Positions 1 through 6,872 of a stretch of DNA of 11,446 bases are shown here, in pieces (position 1 is the first letter of the stretch; every line of letters starts with the position of its first letter). The position numbers were made by a program, and so were the translations under genes. The DNA lies in assembly GCA_027325115.1 (NCBI GenBank), contig DAHWFG010000588.1, positions 1-11,446 on the forward strand, in the 5' to 3' direction. Below the pieces are notes generated by a model that was given only the letters and a program-made list of their open reading frames with translations, made no database searches and was not told the origin of the DNA. Source of the stretch: JAKBCQ01 sp021807585. Its GTDB lineage: Bacteria; Planctomycetota; Planctomycetia; Isosphaerales; Isosphaeraceae.

Positions 1-222
1 GTGGAGGTTTCGGATCTTTGCCGCAGAGAAGGTGTTCCTCCTGCTCTTTATTACGCGTGGAAGAAGCTCTTGCTCAACTCGGCGAACCGTGTCTTCGAGA
101 ACCGCACGGGCAAGAAGGACAACGCCGACCGGAGCCTTGAAGAGCAGAATCAGCGTCTCAAGAACGTGATCGCCGAGATCACCGCCGAGAACCTCGATCT
201 AAAAAAAGGGCTCTCGGCCTAG
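1..222 (+). CDS. IS3-family transposase OrfA, 5'-truncated by window edge
   Basis: This is the C-terminal 73 residues of an IS3 OrfA protein. OrfA proteins bind the IS ends through an N-terminal helix-turn-helix and form dimers through a following coiled coil. The visible part begins inside the helix-turn-helix (residues about 1-25, with the characteristic ALYYAWKK recognition-helix segment). It continues into a polar, leucine-bearing heptad region (about 45-70, LEEQNQRLKN and LDLKK). The GTG at base 1 is probably an internal valine rather than the real start, since the first helix of the domain is missing. The last codons run over the A7 slippery tract and the frame stops at 220-222, overlapping the start of the orfB open frame. 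Confidence 0.85.
   Translation: MEVSDLCRREGVPPALYYAWKKLLLNSANRVFENRTGKKDNADRSLEEQNQRLKNVIAEITAENLDLKKGLSA
201..207 (+). promoter_or_regulatory. A7 slippery site for programmed -1 frameshift (OrfAB)
   Basis: The run A-AAA-AAA lies in phase with orfA codons Lys-Lys. A -1 slip moves ribosomes into the orfB frame, which I read as open from at least 183 through 1247. This would produce the full OrfAB transposase, with the junction reading Lys-Lys-Arg-Ala-Leu-Gly. IS3-family elements are known to make their active transposase this way. A perfect 7-bp inverted repeat, GCCGAGA (184-190) with TCTCGGC (212-218), brackets the slippery run. A small CTCT/AGAG hairpin (211-214 with 221-224) lies just downstream. 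Whether either stimulates slipping is unknown. Confidence 0.75.
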
Positions 223-248
223 AGGATCACGGTAAACTTCCCCCTGAA

Positions 249-1247
249 TTGCAGAAGCGAGTTTATATGGAAGTGGAGTCGGCTAAGACTCGAAGCGGTT
301 GGCCGGTTCGTAAGACCCTGGCGGCGCTCGGGATCTCGCAGCGGAGTTATTACCGTTGGTTGCGGGAGGAAGCGTGGGCGAAGGAACGCTCCGCCAAGCC
401 TCCGACGCCGGTTTCTCCTTACGAGGCGCTCTCCGAGGAGAAGAGTGCGGTTCTGGCTTACGCGCGGCGGCATCCAGAACTGAGGCATCGGGAATTGGCC
501 TGGAGGATGGTCGACGAGGATATCGTCTATCTGAGTCCGTCGACGGTTTATCGGATTCTGAGGGAATGGAACCTGGTTTGTCCGTGGCGGCGGAAAGCGG
601 CTCGTAAGAAGGCCAAGGATGCGGCGCCGACTCGACCGGATGAGGTCTGGAGCACGGATTTGATGTACGTTCAGGCCGGCGGCAAAACGTATTATCTGAT
701 CACATTCTTGGACGATTATTCACGTTATATCGTTCATTATGAAGTGCTCTTAGGTATGGATGCGGACAGTGTGAGCATGGCGGCTCAGAAAGCGATCGAA
801 ACCTTGCCCAGGAATGAAGAGGGAAAGCCCGCGAATCCGCCCGTGATGCGATCGGACAATGGCGGCTGTTACGTGTCCAAGGAGTTTCGCGTGGTGCTCA
901 AAGAGAACGGGCTTGATCACCGCCGCATTCAACCGCACTGTCCCGAGGAGAACGGTCTGATTGAGCGATCGAACAGAACGATCCGGGAGAGCCTTGAGGA
1001 GCGGGATTTGTCGAATCTGATCGACGTCGAGCGAGCGATTGCGAGCCTGATTCGTCGATACAACGATGTGCGTTTGCATAGCGCGTTAGGATACCTGCCT
1101 CCGAAGGAATACTACCGAGGCGACCCGAAAAAACGGCATGAAGAACGACGAGTGAAACTGTTCCAGGCCCGGCATCGTCGTCGGGAGCTGAACCTGGAGC
1201 TAAAACAGAGGACGCTGCCGATCGACGGAGGGGAGGTTCTCTCTTAA
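249..1247 (+). CDS. IS3-family transposase OrfB (DD(35)E integrase core)
   Basis: This is the catalytic part of the IS3 transposase, which cuts the IS ends and joins them through a circular intermediate. An N-terminal helix-turn-helix (HTH_21 type, residues about 18-40, GISQRSYYRWL) is followed by the retroviral-integrase-like core. The catalytic triad is visible as D137 in WSTDLMY, D203 in RSDNGG and E239 in NGLIERSNR. Exactly 35 residues separate the last two, the classic DD(35)E spacing. The length of 332 aa is normal. The TTG at 249 is simply a possible start in the open frame, with ATG 267 an alternative. The protein is probably made mainly as the OrfAB frameshift fusion from the A7 tract upstream. 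No catalytic residue is missing. Confidence 0.93.
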   Translation: MQKRVYMEVESAKTRSGWPVRKTLAALGISQRSYYRWLREEAWAKERSAKPPTPVSPYEALSEEKSAVLAYARRHPELRHRELAWRMVDEDIVYLSPSTVYRILREWNLVCPWRRKAARKKAKDAAPTRPDEVWSTDLMYVQAGGKTYYLITFLDDYSRYIVHYEVLLGMDADSVSMAAQKAIETLPRNEEGKPANPPVMRSDNGGCYVSKEFRVVLKENGLDHRRIQPHCPEENGLIERSNRTIRESLEERDLSNLIDVERAIASLIRRYNDVRLHSALGYLPPKEYYRGDPKKRHEERRVKLFQARHRRRELNLELKQRTLPIDGGEVLS

Positions 1248-1248
1248 C

Positions 1249-1286
1249 TTTGGCCAGGATTGTGCCATTTCGATTGACACGCTACA
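1249..1286 (+). repeat. Probable IS right inverted repeat (IRR)
   Basis: The stretch between the orfB stop and the next gene ends in GCTACA. Its complement therefore begins with TG, as IS3-family tips do. It contains a perfect outward-facing TTGACA box at 1274-1279, seven bases from the tip. In IS2 and IS911 an outward -35 in the right end pairs with a -10 in the left end when the element circularises, giving a strong transposase promoter. The left end lies outside the window, so the repeat itself cannot be confirmed. Confidence 0.45.
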
Positions 1287-1288
1287 AT
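1260..1288 (+). promoter_or_regulatory. Possible IS-junction promoter reading into the permease gene
   Basis: TTGTGC (1260-1265) and TACAAT (1283-1288, five of six bases matching TATAAT) are separated by 17 bp. The -10 would straddle the proposed IS boundary, with four bases from the IS and two from the flank. This would place a transcription start near 1295, about 35 bases before the permease ATG. The -35 matches consensus at only three positions, so this is a motif match only. Confidence 0.3.
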
Positions 1289-1329
1289 GAAGGCTTTGAC
1301 GACATGCGGAGCGAAACGGGGGCGCCTCA

Positions 1330-3135
1330 ATGAATTTATGTCTCGTGGATTTGGCGTTGAGGCGAATCACAAAAGGATCGAGTCATCTTTTTTCGAGGCT
1401 GATTTTTCCTTGCGTCTTTCTCCTCGGCGCGATCGGCTTTCATTTGATTTCAGTACATTTGAATCTGAACGAACGCGATTCGGCCGAGGTGCGATCGACG
1501 GTGTATATCGTCTTCATCGCCATGCTCGTCTTCGCGACGGTCGGACAAGCCGGCGGCGTTTTACGAAATCTCGCGAGTTTTTTCCCCAACGAACGAAGAC
1601 AAAAGACGCTTCCGTTTCTCTTCATGACACCTTTAACAAATTGGGAGATCTTGTTAGGAAAACTCGTCGGCGATTTATGGGAGCCGATTTGGATTTTGAC
1701 TGCGACCGCGCCGATCGGCTTATACCTCTCCGCGTACGCCGATTATGATCCGCGCTTGCTGATCGCGGTATACATGGTGATCGTCTCGACTCTTTTCTTC
1801 ATCGGCTCATTCTCGCTTTATTTCTCACCGACCACGAGCGAATCCTCCTCAAAATCTCAGGGCTTTGCGGGCTTATGGTTGTTCCTCTTGATGTTTTTTC
1901 CCGCAATGATCAAGTTCGGCGGGCTTTACGCGAATCATTATTTCTTTCAGCGCGTCGTTCACCCGATTAACGAATGGCTTTACCCCCTCAACCCGTTATC
2001 AATCGCGATCGCACATTTCACCACATCTAATAAAATAAACTCTAATATGTTTTGTTATGACATCTATTGGGCGATCTTGTTGCAAACGACTTACGGACTG
2101 ATTTTATTGTATTTCAAAGCGCGTCGATTGCGCCTCGATTATCAGCGATCATTCGGAGCGGCTTCGACGAATCGGTCGCCGCGGTTGTGGATCGCCGCTT
2201 TATTACCGCAAGGGGGACGGAAGATTAAGCGGCGGAGTCTTGGATTGGAAGACGCGATGATCTGGAAAGAAACAAGTCGATCTCGCGGTCTGTATGGTCC
2301 TTATCAATGGGTCCTGATCGCATCTCTTTTTTATTTTACCGGTGCGTATCGTTTGATTTATATGAACTCGTGGGATCATGCGTTGATCGGTTCGATCTCC
2401 CGTGAGTTTTTGCGGTACGGTTCGATCGCGATGTTTTTCCTCACGCGCTCGGCGGCGTCGACGGCGATCGTCGCCGAACGATCGGCCAAAACCTGGGAAT
2501 CTTTGATCGTCACCGAATTAACGCCTCGCGAGATCATCAGGGGCAAGATCATCGGCGCATTATTAAGTCATCGCACGGATTGGTTGATCTTGTTCGTAAT
2601 ATCGGCGATTCTTTGCGTCATCGGCGAACTTCATTGGTTGAGCTGGATTCTCTTCCTGTCGGAATCGGTCGTTTTCTCCTGGTTCGCTTCGTCGATCGGC
2701 GTGTTCGTTTCGCTGATCACCGCGCACGACGCGTCGTCGAACGATCGACTCGACGAGCGATCGAGCCTGCTTTCGACGATGATTCTAATCGCTCAAAATG
2801 TCTTCATCCTTATCGGTTCCGCGCCGCTTTTGTTCTTCATCAAATTCCGTCCGTCGTTTTATATCGGCTTCATTCCCGCGATCGTCTTCGCGACGATCGT
2901 TCCTCGAGAAACCGCGTCGCGAATGCTCAATCTTTCGAACAACAACTCGATCCTAAATTTTATGGAATTGATGTTTACCTGGATCGCCACGATCGGGATC
3001 GACATGCTTCTTTCTCGCGGTCTCTTTCGGGCGAGCGTCGTTCGGTTCGATGCGATCGTCGGTCGTCCTCGTCGGAATGCATCATCAAGGATTGAAAGAA
3101 CGACGCGCGATCGGGAGAACGTCGAACCCGGTTGA
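1330..3135 (+). CDS. ABC-2 type transport system permease, two-half membrane protein
   Basis: This 601-aa polytopic inner-membrane protein has roughly a dozen hydrophobic segments (for example about 21-43, 57-75, 117-135, 142-162, 245-262, 326-343, 415-434, 438-462, 483-505, 508-525, 546-562). Each half carries the cytoplasmic coupling signature of ABC-2 permeases: ER..KTL..L..TPL...EI..GK at residues 88-111 and the matching ER..KTW..L..TELT..EI..GK at 383-406. It is therefore an internally duplicated permease. The substrate is unknown. Such permeases need a separate ATPase, and none is next to this one; the upstream side is occupied by the IS. The frame is open only from 1300 and ATG 1330 has no clear ribosome site, so the true start is uncertain. 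The C-terminal tail (about 575-601) is very basic and polar. Confidence 0.75.
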   Translation: MNLCLVDLALRRITKGSSHLFSRLIFPCVFLLGAIGFHLISVHLNLNERDSAEVRSTVYIVFIAMLVFATVGQAGGVLRNLASFFPNERRQKTLPFLFMTPLTNWEILLGKLVGDLWEPIWILTATAPIGLYLSAYADYDPRLLIAVYMVIVSTLFFIGSFSLYFSPTTSESSSKSQGFAGLWLFLLMFFPAMIKFGGLYANHYFFQRVVHPINEWLYPLNPLSIAIAHFTTSNKINSNMFCYDIYWAILLQTTYGLILLYFKARRLRLDYQRSFGAASTNRSPRLWIAALLPQGGRKIKRRSLGLEDAMIWKETSRSRGLYGPYQWVLIASLFYFTGAYRLIYMNSWDHALIGSISREFLRYGSIAMFFLTRSAASTAIVAERSAKTWESLIVTELTPREIIRGKIIGALLSHRTDWLILFVISAILCVIGELHWLSWILFLSESVVFSWFASSIGVFVSLITAHDASSNDRLDERSSLLSTMILIAQNVFILIGSAPLLFFIKFRPSFYIGFIPAIVFATIVPRETASRMLNLSNNNSILNFMELMFTWIATIGIDMLLSRGLFRASVVRFDAIVGRPRRNASSRIERTTRDRENVEPG

Positions 3136-3160
3136 GTTCGCTTCGATCGTCTTCACTCAA
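3132..3160. other. Inverted repeat between convergent genes
   Basis: TTGAGT (3132-3137) and ACTCAA (3155-3160) form a 6-bp stem with a 17-base loop in the short AT-rich gap between two convergent genes. It overlaps the permease stop codon. It could help end transcription in both directions, but neither side has a proper run of T, so it is not called a terminator. The rest of the gap (3161-3194) is AT-rich and holds nothing else that I recognise. Confidence 0.25.
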
Positions 3161-3194
3161 TCCCCATAAATAAATATTACTTATATTCTTGATG

Positions 3195-6038
3195 TTATTT
3201 TACCTCGTCGGGTTTGATGACGAAGAAGGCGCATCCGTTGGTTGCGAGCCTGATCTTGGCGTGCAGTTTACCGGCGGAGTCGGGATTGATCGTCGTTTCG
3301 GCGGTCGGTTTACACGCGGTCTTCTCCGAAATCCGTTCGATATCGTGTCGAGAATACGCGGGCGGGCCGAATCCGCCGATGAGCGCTTTCAAAGCCGCGT
3401 CGCGGACGCGTTGATCTCTCGTCTCTCCCGCGGTCTTCAAAATCGAACCCGCGAATTCTCGCCGCGTCTCGGAGTCGAGTGCGCGGATTTTGTCGATCGC
3501 CGCGATTTTGGCGTCGGCGTCGCCTTGTTCAAGCTCTCTCGTCAAGCGATCGACGACGGTCGCCTCGGCTCGAACCGACGATCGTTTCGATTCCAGTTCT
3601 TTGATCAATCGATAAGGCGAATTATGATCACGATCAATAAGGTATTCAATCAGATGAAACGATTGATTGTTTTTCCGAGCGTCGAGGAGTCCGTCGATTT
3701 CGAGCGAAACGTCGTAAGCCGAGTCCGACCGCGATTGCGTGTCGCGCGTGTCGTGCGTGAAGACGAGCACGCGCAAAACGCCGAGATCGCCGCGCGACGC
3801 GAAGCCCGCGATCTTACATCCGCCGACGTTCCGCTCGCGAAGCACGTGATAACGGTTTCCCATATCGGAAAGCAATGCGAGCGCGTGAAAGATCGGCGTC
3901 GGAACGGTGAGGGTTCGATCGCTCCGGCCGTCTCCGTCGTCGTCGCAACGGATGATCCGCGTGATCGCGTTCATCCCCGCGAAATCCTCGGGAGGAGGCC
4001 AAACCGTCAGGATCGTCTCGCCGTGGGAGAACCTTGGATCTTGATCTGCTTGAACAAGCATGCGATGAACAACGTCGAGGCACCAGGTCGGGAAATAGCC
4101 GTCCCCCTTGTACATGTCGGCGGCGGCCTCGTCGGGAGGGGGCGCCCAATCGGGGCACGACTCGTGCGAGTTGATCCACAAATTTTTGTAATAATCGGCG
4201 TCGATATCAAGCGCCGTCTTCTTGGCTTGAATCAACTTCGCCGCCATGATCTCTGCGCGATTGTACGAGTGGATCGAGATAAAATCACACGGCGCGCCTT
4301 TGCCGTTATGTTCACGGCACAAGGTTTCGACGCGTTTCGACCGTTTTGCTTCGAGCCTGGGATCGGCGAACGCGGCGTTGAGCGGAACCGCGCCCTCGGC
4401 GCGGGCTCGCGGCGAACAATGCGCCAGGAATTCGCGCAACCGAAGGTTCACGCCGAAGATCCCGCCGAGTTCGAGCCCGCCGATAAACACACGATTCGAA
4501 TCGTAACCGCGATCTTCAAACGCTCGGAGGATCGCATCAGACGTATAATCATAAAACTTTTGGAGCTCGTTCCAATCGGCGCGCCAGAAGAGCGCCCCGA
4601 GGTCGGGCTCGTTGAAGACGCTCCAGGTGAAGTCGAGCGAAGCCTTGCCGTAACGGTCGATCACGTGGCCCGCGATCTTCTCGGCGACATGATGCCATTG
4701 GACGTAATCTTTGGGAGTCGTCCAATTACGACCGTCGCGTGAAAGATCGCCGGCGGCGTCGGCGAAGTTCACCATCAATCGTCTGCCGAATTTTTGATGC
4801 GTTCGATCCCACTCTTTATCGAGTCGGCCCCAGTAATAACACGCCGTTCCGTGGGGTGCGTACTTACGCAGGTAACAACCTCCGGGAGGGAAAAACCCGG
4901 GGGCGTCGGGGTCTTCGCGGTCGGGAAGCTCGCCTTCGTAATCGATCTTCCAGCCCTCTTCGGGGTTGGCGAACGGCGTCACGATCACCGTCGCGGCGTC
5001 GTCTTTGACCGCGACGACCTTGGATCGCGCGTCGTGTACTCCGTCGGCGATCAAAACCTCGTCGCCGGGATGATAATCGTCGCTCAATTTTCGATTTGAA
5101 GGAATGCCGTATTGTTCATGACCGAAAAAATCCTCGACGCGGAGCGATGCGCCTTTCTCGGTCGGCTTGATCGCCGCGATTCGCCTCGTCTCGCGTTCGC
5201 GAACGATGTTCGGGAGGTTGTCGGCGAGAAGCGTCGGCGGGCGATGATCCATCCCCGTCGGCCAAAAATCGCGCTGATAACTCCAGGCTCGAGGATGAAG
5301 TTTACGCGATTGCGCCATCAATTCATAAGTGGGTCCGTAGTTTTTGTCTTGCGTGCAGAAGACGACGTTGCAGAGCCCCGAGAAAAACGCTCCGTGCCAT
5401 TCGACGGTTTTTTGTGATAAGTCGAGCGGAAGCGTAATTGGATGAATCGACGGTTTCGCTTCGGTTGTAAAGCTCCACGATCCCGCCTCGGGGGCGGGTT
5501 TCGAGACGGATCCGGAGCGACCGGCGGCGGGTCGATCGATCTTCGATTGTGGATCGATCGGTTTTTTATCGGTATCTTGATTTTTTTTATCTTTATCTTT
5601 AGGTCTGATAATATCTGAGAATACGGTGATCGTATACCGGGTCGAGGGTTCGAGCGGTTGTGCGGGTTCGATGTAGACCGCGAGCGATCGGCCCCCCGAG
5701 AAATCCTGTTTGGGAGCGATCTTGCCCGAAAAACCAGGTGAGAATCGACGTCTGGGCGTGAGGATCGGAACGGTCTCGCCTTGATTTTTTTTCAGTGTGA
5801 TGGAGACCGAATCGGGGTCGATCGCGGCGGATTTGGCGGATTGAGTCGACGCGAGTTCGAGGTAGATGCTGGTTCGAAGGGGGACGTCGGTCGAATCTTT
5901 GGCGGGCCGGGGGCTGCCGTTGGGGTCGGGCGAGCGTACGACGAGCGCGACGTCGCCGCCGAACGAGGATTCGGTTACGAACAATCCGACGACGATCACA
6001 AGAACAAAGGCGATCGGCTTTCGAGTGTTCGCGATCAC
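3195..6038 (-). CDS. Secreted GH39-like glycoside hydrolase with Ig-like domain
   Basis: This 947-aa protein is probably an exported sugar-cleaving enzyme. GTG 6038 is preferred because GGAGGG lies 8 bases upstream and a signal peptide follows at once (hydrophobic core 8-20). The alternative ATG at 6107 lacks a ribosome site and overlaps a -10-like box. Order (numbered from the GTG): SbsA-like Ig domain (about 30-194, ending WSFTTEA), interrupted by a charged linker (145-187). Then comes a TIM barrel with NEP (E477, proposed acid/base), IHSYN (about 590) and NSHES (E626, proposed nucleophile). The C-terminal beta domain carries EYLIDRDHN (about 798-806), a GH39 hallmark. Unusual inserts are a small beta-rich unit (about 285-370), a DDDGDGRSD calcium-type loop (699-707) and HEAT-like helices (about 828-892). 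Family known: beta-xylosidase/iduronidase-type; the substrate is not predictable here. Confidence 0.75.
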   Translation of the reverse strand: MIANTRKPIAFVLVIVVGLFVTESSFGGDVALVVRSPDPNGSPRPAKDSTDVPLRTSIYLELASTQSAKSAAIDPDSVSITLKKNQGETVPILTPRRRFSPGFSGKIAPKQDFSGGRSLAVYIEPAQPLEPSTRYTITVFSDIIRPKDKDKKNQDTDKKPIDPQSKIDRPAAGRSGSVSKPAPEAGSWSFTTEAKPSIHPITLPLDLSQKTVEWHGAFFSGLCNVVFCTQDKNYGPTYELMAQSRKLHPRAWSYQRDFWPTGMDHRPPTLLADNLPNIVRERETRRIAAIKPTEKGASLRVEDFFGHEQYGIPSNRKLSDDYHPGDEVLIADGVHDARSKVVAVKDDAATVIVTPFANPEEGWKIDYEGELPDREDPDAPGFFPPGGCYLRKYAPHGTACYYWGRLDKEWDRTHQKFGRRLMVNFADAAGDLSRDGRNWTTPKDYVQWHHVAEKIAGHVIDRYGKASLDFTWSVFNEPDLGALFWRADWNELQKFYDYTSDAILRAFEDRGYDSNRVFIGGLELGGIFGVNLRLREFLAHCSPRARAEGAVPLNAAFADPRLEAKRSKRVETLCREHNGKGAPCDFISIHSYNRAEIMAAKLIQAKKTALDIDADYYKNLWINSHESCPDWAPPPDEAAADMYKGDGYFPTWCLDVVHRMLVQADQDPRFSHGETILTVWPPPEDFAGMNAITRIIRCDDDGDGRSDRTLTVPTPIFHALALLSDMGNRYHVLRERNVGGCKIAGFASRGDLGVLRVLVFTHDTRDTQSRSDSAYDVSLEIDGLLDARKNNQSFHLIEYLIDRDHNSPYRLIKELESKRSSVRAEATVVDRLTRELEQGDADAKIAAIDKIRALDSETRREFAGSILKTAGETRDQRVRDAALKALIGGFGPPAYSRHDIERISEKTACKPTAETTINPDSAGKLHAKIRLATNGCAFFVIKPDEVK

Positions 6039-6046
6039 GTGATGAG

Positions 6047-6052
6047 CCCTCC
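6047..6052 (-). promoter_or_regulatory. Ribosome binding site deciding the GTG start
   Basis: GGAGGG on the minus strand lies 8 bases before GTG 6038. It is the only good Shine-Dalgarno match near the 5' end of the glycosidase gene and moves its start 69 bases downstream of the first in-frame ATG. Confidence 0.6.
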
Positions 6053-6105
6053 GAAAAGGGATATGGTACAGCGAGAAGGCCGACGGGGAAAGGCGCGGAA
6101 GACGC

Positions 6106-6135
6106 ATAATATGGATTTGATCGTGATCCGCGCAA
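6106..6135 (-). promoter_or_regulatory. Candidate promoter of the glycosidase gene
   Basis: TTGCGC (6135-6130) and TATTAT (6111-6106, five of six bases matching consensus) are separated by 18 bp. A start near 6098 would give a leader of about 60 bases that includes the GGAGGG site. The -10 box overlaps the alternative ATG at 6107, which argues against that ATG. Around it, 6136-6194 is AT-rich with a GATATCGATAT stretch. Confidence 0.35.
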
Positions 6136-6194
6136 TCCGTTTATGTAGCAAAAAATAACGATATCGATATACGAAAACAACAAAATGTTATTAC

Positions 6195-6872
6195 TTAGAT
6201 TATAAGCTCACGAACGGATTGGATCCGCTCGATCCACTCGCGGAAATGAGGACAGGATTTCATGATCGTCTCGACGCCGATTTGTTTGGCGATGATGATT
6301 CCATGCAGCGGTTTTCGATAAGATTCGAGTATTCTACACAATCGTTTGGACGGAGCGTTCTTCGGGTCGTCGTTGATTTCTTCGGGGTTATTGAAATTCT
6401 TTCGAATGGATTCAACGCTTTTTATTAGTTTGCTTTTATCGAAAATGATCGAGATCGCCTTCGGTTCCGCGAACAGAATCGCCTCAAACTCGTGCATCTG
6501 AACGTACGGGATAAATCGCTTAGGATTGAATTTCGGCCCCATTTTAACAACGATATCTTTATGGATTGCATTTTCGATTGACGCGGCTTTTTGATCATGG
6601 GAAGAGGATTTCGCTTGTTTTCTTCCCGGCCAAGATTCGGGCATGGCGTAGTAATCGAACATCGTAGTGACGACGGCTCGGCGATCCTGTTTCAATAAAT
6701 TGAGCAAGTCTCCGCTCGCACGCGAATATGCCGCCGCGCCTCCTTTATGACCGGCTTTCCCGACTATCTGCGCACTTATGTGTATTTGATGATTGATAAA
6801 CCAAGGCGCGAGAACGTCTCGAACGAATTCGCTTTCGGTTCGTCCCTCGACGACCGCGACGACCCTATTCAT
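6195..6872 (-). CDS. DUF4276 family protein, TOPRIM-like partner of the ATPase
   Basis: This is a 225-aa protein. ATG 6872 is chosen because GGAGG sits 8 bases upstream and the ATG overlaps the end of the ATPase gene by 8 bp; the open frame extends to 6947, but only inside the ATPase. The DUF4276 signatures are visible: VVEGRTESEF near the N-terminus (E9, G10, E13, resembling TOPRIM motif I), TTMFDYYAMP (D73, about 69-78), the hallmark HEFEAILFAEP (127-137) and NPEEIND...PSKR (162-177). TOPRIM folds in OLD and topoisomerase proteins use such acidic residues to bind metal for DNA or RNA cleavage. Nuclease activity here is inferred. The overlap implies translational coupling and joint function with the ATPase. 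No membrane or signal segment is seen. Confidence 0.82.
   Translation of the reverse strand: MNRVVAVVEGRTESEFVRDVLAPWFINHQIHISAQIVGKAGHKGGAAAYSRASGDLLNLLKQDRRAVVTTMFDYYAMPESWPGRKQAKSSSHDQKAASIENAIHKDIVVKMGPKFNPKRFIPYVQMHEFEAILFAEPKAISIIFDKSKLIKSVESIRKNFNNPEEINDDPKNAPSKRLCRILESYRKPLHGIIIAKQIGVETIMKSCPHFREWIERIQSVRELII

Larger units (their letters stand above)
1..1286 (+). mobile_element. IS3-family insertion sequence, left end outside window
   Basis: The segment carries the two overlapping reading frames typical of IS3 elements: orfA, a helix-turn-helix/coiled-coil protein, and orfB, a DD(35)E integrase-type transposase. They are joined by an A7 slippery site. The left end and the start of orfA lie before base 1. 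The right boundary is placed at 1286 because the sequence there ends in CA, as IS3 elements do, 39 bp after the orfB stop, just before the next gene's leader. No frameshift or stop interrupts orfB, so the element looks potentially active. The boundary is inferred, because the left inverted repeat and the target duplication cannot be compared. Confidence 0.8.

Noticed and set aside
1287..1748. 153-aa plus-strand frame starting at the IS edge
   Set aside because: It overlaps the permease in another frame and is an Arg/Phe/Ser-rich low-similarity translation. The permease frame has membrane segments and ABC-2 motifs.
3189..4742. 517-aa open frame on the plus strand opposite the glycosidase
   Set aside because: It is a shadow of the minus-strand gene: rich in Arg, Val and Asp, with no recognisable domain, whereas the opposite strand carries clear Ig and GH39 motifs.
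6039..6107. Upstream ATG start for the glycosidase
   Set aside because: It has no ribosome site, overlaps a -10-like box and would put a 30-residue basic extension before the signal peptide. GTG 6038 has GGAGGG at the right distance.
5599..6183. 194-aa minus-strand frame over the 5' end of the glycosidase
   Set aside because: The translation is extremely Arg-rich and typical of an out-of-frame reading. The overlapping frame has a signal peptide and an Ig-like domain.
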